35,977 nt of DNA. Source: Euryarchaeota archaeon UBA443. Lineage in GTDB: Archaea; Thermoplasmatota; Poseidoniia; Poseidoniales; Poseidoniaceae. The notes beneath the pieces are model-generated. The model did no database searches, was not told where the DNA came from, and saw only the letters and a list, made by a program, of their open reading frames with translations. The DNA is taken from the NCBI GenBank assembly GCA_002499195.1, contig DAKS01000050.1, forward strand, positions 1 through 35,977, written 5' to 3'. Below, one piece after another: positions 25,401-32,713 of this stretch; positions within the stretch are counted from its first letter, which is position 1, and each line of letters starts with the position of its first letter. Both the position numbers and the translations under genes were made by a program.

Positions 25401-25775
25401 GGTCGATTCAAAATCGGTAAGTGTACCTACGGAAGAATCGGTTGCTAACGAGAGTTGCCCGCCATGAGCGAGGGAAGAGGTGAGATTGTGGGTACCATTG
25501 GCCCATGCGTTGGCAAGATCCGCCCCGAAATAGGTGCCATTCTCTTCTACCGTTTCCCAAATTGGTTCAATCGACATGAAACCTGAGGTAATGGTATGAT
25601 TCGCTGGAACTTGAATCGAAGTGATGTTAGCATCGATTGTAGTTTCATTTGTTGCGGGTTGGAAAGACACTGGCCCATAAGTTACTGTTCGTGATTGAAC
25701 ATAGGTTGAAGGCCCAACGAGGACAAGCAACAGCACAAGGAAGACCGCGGAAACGTGCTTCTTGGGCTGATTCAC
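19455..25775 (-). CDS. Giant secreted, C-terminally anchored surface protein (2106 aa)
   Basis: The N-terminal signal sequence is HVSAVFLVLLLVLVGPSTYVQS. About residues 120-700 carry repeated beta-sandwich (MAM/jelly-roll-like) units, recognised by RDGWFIDN (near 287), WEGIMIDDV (near 442) and RDGWYVDDAGID (near 687). Two of these units open with a similar FE-x-MxPxGW block. A long run of Ig-like/beta-sandwich sequence follows to about residue 1900, then a CARDB-like domain (1950-2035). One transmembrane helix lies near 2050-2073 (MLLVLLAAGAVIASILM), then RKQR and a short acidic Pro-rich tail. Many NxT/NxS sites suggest glycosylation. The start is GTG 25775, 5 nt after GAGGTGA. Adhesion or protein binding at the surface is plausible; no protease triad was identified. 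Confidence 0.88.
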   Translation of the reverse strand: MNQPKKHVSAVFLVLLLVLVGPSTYVQSRTVTYGPVSFQPATNETTIDANITSIQVPANHTITSGFMSIEPIWETVEENGTYFGADLANAWANGTHNLTSSLAHGGQLSLATDSSVGTLTDFESTKMVPTGWLTMGHDGEVWGVENLSSLQTGPNPRDGNHSLAYLTTTVNASGCIISPHYQTPEFISNMSLTFDHWRSLASDDAAWVEYTLDNQSSWQQLIPNGGYSDSVTSNHHTMTQSLSSIWAGDDEQWTTTRFELDYLSNIGSSESMRFRLCIAVGSSNNQRDGWFIDNMTWHNQGDEPGSWFHGNLSGDYAPNADGNLVMPINFAGLANPIELEIRSNWDIEGGTNDGMTIWYSMDQGVSWVLLSPLPGLPGNGVVHQGVIYNQESFGWLPMFYPVPATASTHTNASNALLKFNVQTDSIVNHGGGAPANGWEGIMIDDVTLHSGANTANHVRRVLSNFTNQPTYLNGSTEGWLDNVSAPNQWQWVSTMGVNGPVTDVDSFENAHMMPEGWSIENFRGVGWSHGVLGNTALGPSQWHSGQYGVGIELNGQYAANSYAHLISPEYVLPDNVTAQLSFRQWICTEAAWDGGAVSVSTDGGLNWWYLPADPGGFHDRISTVNTNSPFYGEGLLDGSQVTGGCGSGAPRPFELKTSDISNLSGQSVRLRFSFFSDQYVERDGWYVDDAGIDVSLFELEGDWVSPSITPHPLFGYGHLDGLAHEPDNTTLRFSLLDANGAIIPEYEQRIMPFSVDLNPVEYPSVQIVAHMTSNNSYLTPTIDRLGLGVVQSFGLYHQKYNTEMSDFDVTQEGFLQATTSTTVEFIHSPGCVYDAVTLYQFGGNLSLYSFSFTQSSSQYFQGAPSVKVDQYNVNNEKELYAPWSFTLNSGEVFSALILEPRCLIPPKGPHVTIGQNQLVAIDWPPTGNDSNFGVQAMFDSIVNGTNIIDATQDGQLYVNTSSSTNYQFRHLIALPMTAWGIPNVCPLFEGSFTLQARSGPQQTDVYLGASILSTIPANSTSYIAVENTCPYFDPISTDVSNEWIWGYAIYTISTSNPTELAAYDVLALPKQEKLKFGLNESLLNQALNASYTGDDRTLLDLPFRIQTERGSVRVDLEVESQPDLVDSVIDAPGSRWLPNTLRSITTYHERVIPTHPTMDAPALERITLSIGSSDDVASIRISVEADRLDSTPRFIQTAGAGYATLQPTSNVTCVQSTCTVTWVFKSSWLNDDIDDLHWFISSIDENGLETGPLVYSDNTPYNDIENDLEAFNVIAYDHRGRALHDWTQPLWPLHVNPGASLTVQGQVRYQGIVDAWVGENDAEVTVEVSAIPPLNESGPDQWEGEPIVWLFSNVTTVDSEGRFSIPLTIPDAEGVPSDTRLEARIILTRCGPSGLSLETALDQTEESTFFEMMYDKNPPDVIGVEILDPSGLQPADNHVWLPDRDVPLRLYVEDAEGLETPLTIYTWSEDQDDTNGNGIMEESEYKSMTANVNRGALQAEVDLPLLDVDAILSPGEPQGRLSVVITGYDLAGNPLQSGGSFGEENDAATILVQPRQATLLDMNTVTLDSIDGYLFPGQEHHFQFDLIDGNGIDSLDSINIGLMNSLHEDCWIEYSPRFQQTAADVTCFVAPPTITATKDALTMRWTLDVAFQLRWDAMHEWSDGAFTPSIKVIDEAQDVGLSGTYLTSVNWSTHTRVELRIDSIYDRVAPFGILDDGILSLHIDDFADVDVIIVHQQTEHRALNIPFDSRMHYNISSFGVKHHVSEKTVDSQGLSRHRLVVNQTTLPQGEGELTIELTGSVFDVDDSLVIELTLDSQAPTVSLEPGTFTNLDSLQINEIPVQVSIQDDIGVPTEGVQLHWCFVRGGIVVPDSITSIAMNYDGTSGNIASFSTTLDIESQGVEFEKSDRLSVWFSHSDRAGNTLSGQGTELMPLDVYIVWMAYEPTPISIEATPYRPVLGEIISIEFTLENIGYLSGSTEVTLLDEDGLVLGNATFVLDQDEKESVVWTVEAWDTGRLGMVIQLDDEPLLIPVPIADVIAEDGDAKSSNSELGLNMLLVLLAAGAVIASILMRKQRIKSLYDEYEYFEDEDLPPPRPAGFDDVDQEE

Positions 25776-25779
25776 TTAT

Positions 25780-25802
25780 CTCACCTCGCTGCGCGAGGTG
25801 AG
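25780..25802 (-). promoter_or_regulatory. Perfect hairpin enclosing the Shine-Dalgarno of the giant surface-protein gene
   Basis: The arms CTCACCTCG and CGAGGTGAG are perfectly complementary, with a 5-nt spacer whose ends can also pair, giving up to 10 bp and a 3-nt loop. On the minus strand the 3' arm is the ribosome-binding site GAGGTGA, 5 nt from the GTG start. Folding would hide it. Because the gap is divergent with the GINS-like gene, a protein-binding operator is the alternative explanation. Confidence 0.55.
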
Positions 25803-25875
25803 CCATTTGGTTTGAAGCCTCGTCTTTGTTGATTAAGTCTGGACAAGAGAGTTCAAAGACCCAAAGACCGAGGCT

Positions 25876-26868
25876 ATGATGATGTCGAGCGACAACCTCC
25901 TCACGCCAGAACAGGCCCGTGAGATTCAGGAGCAGTTGTTCGCAACCTATCGCCAACAAACAAACCGTCACGTACCCGTTCATCTACCTCGCAAAGACTT
26001 CTGGGAAATGGTCAAGAGGTTGTTGACGACACTCGATCTACAGATTCACGATATGATCCGTAAGCATGGAGCAGATCTCCGAGTTCAGAATGAGCAAAAG
26101 AGACAAGCGAACGTACGCCATATCGCATCGGAGTTGGCAAGACGAAGAATGGTTGCTATGATGCAACATGCTTCTTCACAATCACTTCGAATGGCAACAA
26201 GCGCAAGCGACGTTGCAACACCACTTCCGCCTATCGATTGGCAGAAAGCAGATGCTGCAGAACGTGCTCTTTACAGTGCCATCGAGAAGGAGATGGACAA
26301 ATTCAAGATGACCATCGGATGGAGAGAAATGCAAGATGGTCTTCGCGGAGAGATGGAGTTTGTTGAGCCAACACACAAGCCAGGTACTATGCAATTGGAT
26401 GATTTTACTGAAGAAACACTGACCGATCATGCACCACCATCATTGGTTTTCGAAGATGATAACCCCGAACCGATGGATACATTCGATGAGGATGAGGAAG
26501 ATCGTATAGCTGCGCTTGAATGGGATGCCTATGAAGCAGCACAAGACCCTTCTGAACATGAACCTGAACAGCCTTCCCAATCTCCAGTTGAAGCACCCTC
26601 TCAAACCAAAGAAGGACGCCACGGGGCAGCAATGGAATTAGCACCTTCAACAGATTCAGCAATTAGCGATGATTGGATGAATGAAGACGAGCCTACGGAT
26701 GAAGCATCACCAAAAATTCGTATTCGAATCCTGAAATCATTTGACGACCCAATTGCAACTGCTGACGGTTCGGAATTAATTCTCAAAGCTGGTGACGTTC
26801 ACAATTTGGACGAAACAATGGCACAATGGCTAATTGAATCGGGAACAGCTGAAGCTGCCCCATTGTAA
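25876..26868 (+). CDS. GINS-like replication factor (Gins51/Gins15 type)
   Basis: This 330-aa protein has an N-terminal helical domain (about 8-110) with the GINS A-domain pattern: a helix YRQQTNRHVPVHLPRKDFWEMVKRLL, then a long helix ending in RHIASELARRRMVAMMQHAS. An acidic linker (about 175-275, with DEDEEDRIA) leads to a small C-terminal beta domain (280-330): RIRILKSFDDPIATADGSELILKAGDVHNLDETMAQWLIESG. This resembles the GINS B domain, with the A-then-B order of Gins51. GINS would join MCM and the RecJ/GAN-like protein in the replicative helicase. CGAGG (25869-25873) suggests ATG 25882 as a possible actual start among three adjacent ATGs. The match is from memory of the family and is distant. 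Confidence 0.6.
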   Translation: MMMSSDNLLTPEQAREIQEQLFATYRQQTNRHVPVHLPRKDFWEMVKRLLTTLDLQIHDMIRKHGADLRVQNEQKRQANVRHIASELARRRMVAMMQHASSQSLRMATSASDVATPLPPIDWQKADAAERALYSAIEKEMDKFKMTIGWREMQDGLRGEMEFVEPTHKPGTMQLDDFTEETLTDHAPPSLVFEDDNPEPMDTFDEDEEDRIAALEWDAYEAAQDPSEHEPEQPSQSPVEAPSQTKEGRHGAAMELAPSTDSAISDDWMNEDEPTDEASPKIRIRILKSFDDPIATADGSELILKAGDVHNLDETMAQWLIESGTAEAAPL

Positions 26869-26871
26869 GAT

Positions 26872-26890
26872 TGAGCATCGTTGATGCTCA
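26872..26890. terminator. Hairpin between convergent GINS-like and uS10 genes
   Basis: TGAGCATC-GTT-GATGCTCA is a perfect 8-bp stem with a 3-nt loop, 3 nt after the GINS-like stop and 22 bp from the uS10 stop. Being symmetric, it could act on both transcripts. No T-run of note follows on the plus strand, so 3'-end protection or pausing is as likely as termination. Confidence 0.4.
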
Positions 26891-26912
26891 CTTCATTTAC
26901 AGTTCAAACACT

Positions 26913-27242
26913 TCAGTTGACTGTGCGCATTGAAAGTTCAATGGTTACAGAGTCAGGAATGTCGATCTTTGCGACCAAGCGGAGAGCACTCTCGTCCTTA
27001 CCGGAGTTGATGTGCATTTCCAACAAGCGCTTGTGAACACGGAGTTCCCAGTGATCGTAGGTTTCGCTTCCCTCACCATCAGGTGCACGTCGGACAGGAA
27101 CGACCAGACGGCGGGTCGGTAGAGGGATTGGTCCTCGAAGCTTGGTATCGCTTTGGTCACAAATGGTTCGAATATGACCTGCAACTCGATCGATGTCAGA
27201 GTGGTTGTTTCCAGTCAACTTGATGACTGTAACGGCCGCCAT
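26913..27242 (-). CDS. rps10: Ribosomal protein uS10
   Basis: The 109-aa small-subunit protein matches archaeal uS10 throughout: VTVIKLTGNNHSDIDRVAGHIRTICDQS, GPIPLPTRRLVVPVRRAPDG, then HWELRVHKRLLEMH and IDIPDSVTIEL. It is transcribed after EF-1alpha with a 39-bp gap, the standard tuf-rps10 order in archaea. Its length is slightly above the ~102 residues of many archaeal forms. Confidence 0.96.
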   Translation of the reverse strand: MAAVTVIKLTGNNHSDIDRVAGHIRTICDQSDTKLRGPIPLPTRRLVVPVRRAPDGEGSETYDHWELRVHKRLLEMHINSGKDESALRLVAKIDIPDSVTIELSMRTVN

Positions 27243-27281
27243 ACTCTGCTCCTCCAGTTCAAATCAATGAGTGATGTTCAC

Positions 27282-28577
27282 TCACTTCTTCTCGATCTTG
27301 AGACAAACACCAGCTGCGACGGTCTTACCCATGTCACGGATAGCGAATCGGGACAACTCAGGGAATTTATCCATTTGCTCGATTGACATTGGCTTGGTCG
27401 GTTGGAAACGGATCAAACATGCATCGCCGTTCTTGAGGAACGATGGGTTTGCTTCCTTACCACTCTTGTTGGTCTTCTCAAGAAGTTCCATGAACTTGAC
27501 AGCAACTTGTGCAGTGTGAGCGTGGAAAACCGGGGTGTATCCGACGGAAACAGCCTTTGGAATGTCCATAAGTTGGATTTGTCCAACGAAGTGCTCGTCG
27601 TGTCGAACGAAGGTTGGCTCGTTGTCCGCATATCCAGCAACGTCACCACGGCGGATGTCGTCAGCTGCTAGACCACGGACGTTGAAACCAACGTTGTCAC
27701 CTGGCTCAGCCTTGTCGACAATTGTGTGGTGCATCTCGATCGACTTGACCTCACCAGACTTCTGGGACGGGTTGAAAACAACGTTCTTACCAGTGTTCAG
27801 AGTTCCGGTTTCAATCTTACCAACAGGGACAGTACCGATACCAGAGATCTTGTAGACGTCTTGGATTGGTAGTCGAAGTGGCTTGTCGATTGGCTTGTTT
27901 GGCATTGCTGCAGCGTCGATTGCCTCGAAGAGGGTTGGTCCGTTGTACCATGGGCACTTGTCGGACTTCTCAAAGACGTTGTCGCCGTTGAGTGACGAAG
28001 CAGGAATCATTGGAATGTTGTCGATTTGAGAACCGAATCCAGCCATCTTGAGAAGTGCAGTGACTTCGCTGACAGCGGCGTTGTACTTGTCTTCGGACCA
28101 GTCGACACCAGAGATGTCCATCTTGTTAACGTGGACAATCAATTCCTTGACACCAAGAACCTTTGCGAGGAACGCGTGTTCCTTGGTTTGTGCGTTAACA
28201 CCGTCGTTTGCAGCACAGAGGAGAACCGCTGTGTCCGCTTGTGAAGCTCCGGTGATCATGTTCTTGACGAAATCTCGGTGACCTGGAGCGTCGATGACAG
28301 TCCAGTAGTACTTAGGAGTAAAGAACTCCTTGTGAGCGACGTCGATGGTAATTCCACGCTCTCGCTCTTCCTTTAGACCGTCCATGACATACGCAAGACC
28401 GAATCCGGCCTTACCTGCCTCAGCGGCGAGTTGTTCGTTCTTTTCGATAACGTGCGCTTCGATGTGACCTGAATCGAGGAGGAGACGACCAACAGTGGTC
28501 GACTTTCCGTGATCGACGTGACCGACGAAGACGATGTTACGGTGTGGCTTGCTCTTATCTTCCCATTGTGATGGCAT
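27282..28577 (-). CDS. tuf: Translation elongation factor EF-1alpha (aEF1A)
   Basis: This GTPase brings aminoacyl-tRNA to the ribosome. The 431-aa protein has G1 GHVDHGKST (19-27), the switch region GITIDVAHKEF, G3 DAPGHRDFVKNMITGASQAD, G4 NKMD and G5-like PASSLNGDN, followed by two beta-barrel domains (IDKPLRLPIQDVYKISGIGTVPVG). AAGGAG lies 9 nt before the ATG, and a TATA-like box is further upstream. uS10 follows in the same operon. Confidence 0.97.
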   Translation of the reverse strand: MPSQWEDKSKPHRNIVFVGHVDHGKSTTVGRLLLDSGHIEAHVIEKNEQLAAEAGKAGFGLAYVMDGLKEERERGITIDVAHKEFFTPKYYWTVIDAPGHRDFVKNMITGASQADTAVLLCAANDGVNAQTKEHAFLAKVLGVKELIVHVNKMDISGVDWSEDKYNAAVSEVTALLKMAGFGSQIDNIPMIPASSLNGDNVFEKSDKCPWYNGPTLFEAIDAAAMPNKPIDKPLRLPIQDVYKISGIGTVPVGKIETGTLNTGKNVVFNPSQKSGEVKSIEMHHTIVDKAEPGDNVGFNVRGLAADDIRRGDVAGYADNEPTFVRHDEHFVGQIQLMDIPKAVSVGYTPVFHAHTAQVAVKFMELLEKTNKSGKEANPSFLKNGDACLIRFQPTKPMSIEQMDKFPELSRFAIRDMGKTVAAGVCLKIEKK

Positions 28578-28632
28578 ACTAAATTACTCCTTAGCATCCC
28601 TGCGACAAACAACCCCTATTTGAAAGAGTCGG

Positions 28633-28640
28633 TAATATTA
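28633..28640 (-). promoter_or_regulatory. TATA-like box of the tuf-rps10 operon
   Basis: TAATATTA, preceded on the minus strand by an A-rich AAAAAATTAG stretch, lies 56-63 nt before the EF-1alpha ATG. A start about 25 nt downstream (near 28610) would give a leader of about 30 nt that includes the GGAG ribosome-binding site. Confidence 0.5.
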
Positions 28641-28681
28641 GGCTAATTTTTTGTTGCAAACTTTGCTTGAGTCTCGCGGTT

Positions 28682-29884
28682 TTACTTGTAGACCAACCGG
28701 ATTACGAGCGATTCTACATGCAAGTCATTAACTCGATTGTTTCGAATCTTCATTGTCCATTCGCCATCACCATAGGTACTATCACTTTCTGAATCTGTGA
28801 ACAAGTAGGAAGAAAGGGTAAGGTGTACACAATCATTGTCATCGCTATTACAATCACCATCATTGCGCTTATCTAATCCAGTGTTGGACGTATTGGTCGC
28901 TTCATCATCCTCTTCATTGAAGGCGTGAAGATCCAGTTTAGCTCGGCAGTTGTTGCCATCACCTGGCGTAATGTCGGTACAGTCACTGTCAATCTTTGGA
29001 TAGGTCAACTCACCAACGGCTTTTCGAATTGTGTTTCCAATGTCTTGGTCGTAATGAACAGTGAATTCAAAATCGAGTTCAACCGGGTCACCCGAGTTGT
29101 TTCCTCCCATTTGGAAATCCAACCAATATCCTGCATAGGAAACGTATACTTTGATATCATCCGAATCGGTTAATCCTTTACCATTGGTTATCGTCAATCC
29201 GACTTCATATTCACCTGGACTGAGATCTTTCCACTCAACCGTTTCGCCTTCAAGGTCGTTATCGTTGGTTGAATCTCCATCACCATCAGCATCAAATTCA
29301 AGATCTAAATCCCAATGATACTTCGATATGTAATCGTCTCCCGATCCTGAAGTTGATTCGCTAGCATCGAGTTCGACGTTCGTTTCTCCGTCAGCGTTCC
29401 GGTCCGAGTTTGATTTATCAAAATCACAAATCCAGATGTGGATGTGATTACCCTCATCGACATCTTCGCCTTCACAATCCTCTTCAGAAGAAAAGGACGT
29501 GATCTCGGCGGTTGGAGGAAGAGCAGTAGCATCGACAATGGTTAGCGTCTTGGTTGTTGATTGACTCATCGAACCATCACTAACGATCAATTCCACAGTG
29601 TATTCGCCAACTTCTGGATACGACCAATCAGCATTTCTACCAGTAGCATCGATGGAATTATCGCCGTCGAAATCCCACTTATAGGTCAAAGCAACTCCCG
29701 ATGGAAGTGAATCTCGTGCATCGAAATCGATGGTTTGACCTGCACGAATGTTGGTTGCAGGTGAATACGTGAAGACAGCTACGATTTCTTCCGAGTTTTC
29801 GTCTTCATCTCCACCAAAGCATCCAGCAAGGCCACTGATCATCATCAGCACCGCAAGGAAAGTTGCTTTTCTCATTACGCCCAT
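28682..29884 (-). CDS. PKD-domain lipoprotein
   Basis: From ATG 29884 the protein has 400 aa. The N-terminus MRKATFLAVLMMISGLAGC is a lipoprotein signal with lipobox LAGC (Cys22), followed by an acidic linker. A PKD domain lies at about 35-120 (DFDARDSLPSGVALTYKWDFDGDN, YPEVGEYTVELIVSDG). A second PKD-like domain follows (KYHWDLDLEFDADGDGDS, LSPGEYEVGLTITNGKG). The C-terminal third is an unrecognised Asp-rich beta region with several cysteines. The frame stays open to 29995, but that extension overlaps polB and would bury the signal; ATG 29875 is an alternative start. It follows DNA polymerase by 49 bp. It is probably exported and lipid-anchored; the ligand is unknown. Confidence 0.82.
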   Translation of the reverse strand: MGVMRKATFLAVLMMISGLAGCFGGDEDENSEEIVAVFTYSPATNIRAGQTIDFDARDSLPSGVALTYKWDFDGDNSIDATGRNADWSYPEVGEYTVELIVSDGSMSQSTTKTLTIVDATALPPTAEITSFSSEEDCEGEDVDEGNHIHIWICDFDKSNSDRNADGETNVELDASESTSGSGDDYISKYHWDLDLEFDADGDGDSTNDNDLEGETVEWKDLSPGEYEVGLTITNGKGLTDSDDIKVYVSYAGYWLDFQMGGNNSGDPVELDFEFTVHYDQDIGNTIRKAVGELTYPKIDSDCTDITPGDGNNCRAKLDLHAFNEEDDEATNTSNTGLDKRNDGDCNSDDNDCVHLTLSSYLFTDSESDSTYGDGEWTMKIRNNRVNDLHVESLVIRLVYK

Positions 29885-29933
29885 GCTATTGCCTGTCTTT
29901 CCGCCATTTAGAAGCCTTTTGCGATTTGTTCGC

Positions 29934-32579
29934 CTAAAATGAGAACAATGAGGTTTGACGATTACCGTCGAACAACTCCTTCGCATTCCAACCAAATGCT
30001 TCGGTGATACGGCCTAGGGCAGCAGCCAATCGTTCAGCATAGAAGCGTCCATCATAGCCAGGGATGCCTCCATCATCTTCCGCTTCAATCCACGGATGTA
30101 CCTGCATCGGTCGTTTCGAAGCATTCGTAACAACATACGATATTTTCATACCTGGCGTGAAGCCAAGTCCACGTTCGATAAGAATCATTGCAGCACGGAC
30201 TTGTGCCATGCTTTCAGGACGTGCATAATCCTTGGTGAAATCCACTTCACCGTTGGACCGAACCCTTCCCTTACATGATTTAGCGAGGATTAATCGACGT
30301 GCATCCACTTCGTGTTTCTTTAATGCTGCAACACATTCGCGTGCATGCTGAACAAGTGCATCGCCTTCATCAGCCAATGCATAGGTGAACGTCTTCTTCA
30401 TAGCTGTTGTAAGATATTCAAACGAGTCGGTTCGTTGAGTCTCATAGCCTCGAATCAGCATCTCTTCACTCGGCCAAACAACTTGGCCAACATAGCGCTT
30501 CTTGGCTCCGTGACTGAAGAAAACGGAGAGGCCCTTTTCGTACTCGAGGACGGCAGAATCTCGGCTGTATTGTTTGGCGATATCGAGACCGAAGTCGATC
30601 ATTGCTTGTTTTGCAGCCTCATAAGCTGCAATTGTTGCTTCATCATCGTCCTCCTTCAACACGGAAGGTGATCCTTCTGGTACAGGTGAGCGGACGAAGA
30701 TAGAATCCGTATCAGAATAGACCACGTGGTGGCCTTCATCCTCAAGTTTCTGAATGATGGTCTTGATGTTTTGACGCGCCCATGCTGTAATTGAAGAACC
30801 CAAATCCTTGTGTGTAAATCGATAGAATCCAGAGGCGAATACGCCATAGAAGGAATTCATCATAATTTTAACAGCATATTGCATTGAATCGTGGAACTCT
30901 TCTTTCTCAACCTGCTCGTCTTTTCGAGCTTGCTTAATCTGTGCCTTGTGTTCATCGCGTTGATTCATCAAATCTTCAAGCAATGTTGGAACCAATCCCT
31001 TACGATGTTCAGCACTCCAAAAGACAGCTTCTGTTGGGGATACATTGGTTGCATCATCTTCAGTTGGTTGCTCGGGATGAGATGGATCGATTCGAGTCGT
31101 GTAACATACATTGTTACCGATCATAATGCTTGGATACATGCTCTTGAAATCCAGTACTGCAATCCATGGATGCAATCCTGCTTCAACATCGTGAACGTAT
31201 CCTCCAGTGATTTGACCTTGCTTTGCTTCCGCACTTCCGGTCAATGGAACGGCCACGTTCTCGCGGTCAGCCAATCGAATGACTAGGCTGTCGAGCAGTT
31301 GAGACGTGCTTCCATTAGCAGCCGTTTCAAACGGAACTTTAGCAACCGAAGCGACCGCCTCCTTGCGGCGAATCGCTTGAATCGCATGAAGAATATCGAG
31401 CGGTAAGGCTGCATCTCGAACACAATATTCCATGACCTCATCAGGACGATTTGCCCATTCTTCGTCCATGTTGGAAGCATCGATGTCGATCTTCTGTTTG
31501 TCTTCCTCATCAGGAAACAGCAAGCGGGCAATGAACGATAGCGTCTCACGTTGCGGCCGTAGTGCTTGGCGTGCTTGCCACCAAGCATCGACGATTGCTC
31601 GACCACCAAGATTCCAAGCTCGATTCGATTGACGGCGAGGAAGAACACCAGTACGTGTCCGTTTGCATTCGGTCTCCAAATATGGTGTGCGGCCCCAGCC
31701 CAAGAGATTGCTACGAGCCTGCCATTGCTTGCGATTGGTATGGTGATCCATTCGCTCAACCAACCGAGGGAAATCGAAATTATCGATGTTATATCCTGTG
31801 ATGATATCAGGATCTTCTCGACGAACCATTTTGGTCATCTGTTCCATAATCAGGTCTTCAGCACCTCGATACTCGTAAACACGTCGCGACCCATCGATCA
31901 TATCCTCGACCCAGACTGCTGCACAGAGAATCGAATTGTTGGCAATGCTCGTCTCCAAATCATAGGAAAGAATACGCCATGGAACTTGAAACGGTTCGCT
32001 TTCATTGACGTTTTCTAGTTGAACTGAAACGGTTCTATCGACTTCGTATCGACCAACGCCTCCGTGTTTTACAACCCGTAGATTGCGCTCACCATCCTCG
32101 TCCTCATAGGCACGCTCATCGATAAGGAAGCCATCGATGGAGATATGCATACCCACATCATTATCCAAGAACATTCGATTAACAAAGGGAATATCGCCGG
32201 AATAGATTGTCCACCCTTGCTTCTGTAATTCACCACGTAATGAAGGGACGTTGAACGGTTGAACCGCTTCGACGGTCCACACCGGTTTCTCACCCAAATC
32301 AGTCCATTTCCAAACAGGTCCGCGTACATCAATCACTTCAGGTCGACGACGTAAGCCATCGATACGTCGTTCCTCTTCCTGCGTAACAGGTTGGTCTTTG
32401 CTACGTTTTCCTACCGTTGCAATCTCAAAGGTTGGACGTAAACCAGAAACGAGAACACAGATGGATGCACCATCCTCGCACCGACCGAACAACTCGATCG
32501 TCGTCTGAGGAGCATCGTCATCACCGTGCGAATGATACCGCCCACTGACGATACCAAAACGACCCGACCATGCCTCCAT
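29934..32579 (-). CDS. polB: Family B DNA polymerase with 3'-5' exonuclease domain
   Basis: This 881-aa replicative-type polymerase has proofreading motifs Exo I LSYDLETS (near 205), Exo II GYNIDNFD and Exo III EYCVRDAA. Polymerase motif A is LDFKSMYPSIM (near 475), motif B is KIMMNSFYG (near 573) and motif C is YSDTDSIFV (near 620), so all catalytic aspartates are present. No intein interrupts these motifs. It is about 100 residues longer than the well-known Pyrococcus enzyme. The last residues QTSLFSF fit a PCNA-interacting PIP box. It is divergent from ilvE and upstream of the lipoprotein gene. Confidence 0.96.
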   Translation of the reverse strand: MEAWSGRFGIVSGRYHSHGDDDAPQTTIELFGRCEDGASICVLVSGLRPTFEIATVGKRSKDQPVTQEEERRIDGLRRRPEVIDVRGPVWKWTDLGEKPVWTVEAVQPFNVPSLRGELQKQGWTIYSGDIPFVNRMFLDNDVGMHISIDGFLIDERAYEDEDGERNLRVVKHGGVGRYEVDRTVSVQLENVNESEPFQVPWRILSYDLETSIANNSILCAAVWVEDMIDGSRRVYEYRGAEDLIMEQMTKMVRREDPDIITGYNIDNFDFPRLVERMDHHTNRKQWQARSNLLGWGRTPYLETECKRTRTGVLPRRQSNRAWNLGGRAIVDAWWQARQALRPQRETLSFIARLLFPDEEDKQKIDIDASNMDEEWANRPDEVMEYCVRDAALPLDILHAIQAIRRKEAVASVAKVPFETAANGSTSQLLDSLVIRLADRENVAVPLTGSAEAKQGQITGGYVHDVEAGLHPWIAVLDFKSMYPSIMIGNNVCYTTRIDPSHPEQPTEDDATNVSPTEAVFWSAEHRKGLVPTLLEDLMNQRDEHKAQIKQARKDEQVEKEEFHDSMQYAVKIMMNSFYGVFASGFYRFTHKDLGSSITAWARQNIKTIIQKLEDEGHHVVYSDTDSIFVRSPVPEGSPSVLKEDDDEATIAAYEAAKQAMIDFGLDIAKQYSRDSAVLEYEKGLSVFFSHGAKKRYVGQVVWPSEEMLIRGYETQRTDSFEYLTTAMKKTFTYALADEGDALVQHARECVAALKKHEVDARRLILAKSCKGRVRSNGEVDFTKDYARPESMAQVRAAMILIERGLGFTPGMKISYVVTNASKRPMQVHPWIEAEDDGGIPGYDGRFYAERLAAALGRITEAFGWNAKELFDGNRQTSLFSF

Positions 32580-32713
32580 AGCAACGCCTCGGGCTCAACC
32601 GTCTTGAAACCGAGCCTTTGGCCAGTACGTCAATAAATCACTAAATGTGCAAAAAATCGATGAGCAAGAATTGAAAGCCGAATCTCCTTAGCGAGAATCA
32701 CGGGTTGAGATTC

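Noticed and set aside
29885..29995. Extended start of the PKD lipoprotein
   Set aside because: It would overlap the polB 3' end and place 37 residues before a clean lipoprotein signal peptide.
29934..32579. Possible intein in DNA polymerase B, because of the extra length
   Set aside because: Motifs A, B and C are uninterrupted and no intein splice motifs are visible; the extra residues are spread through the chain.
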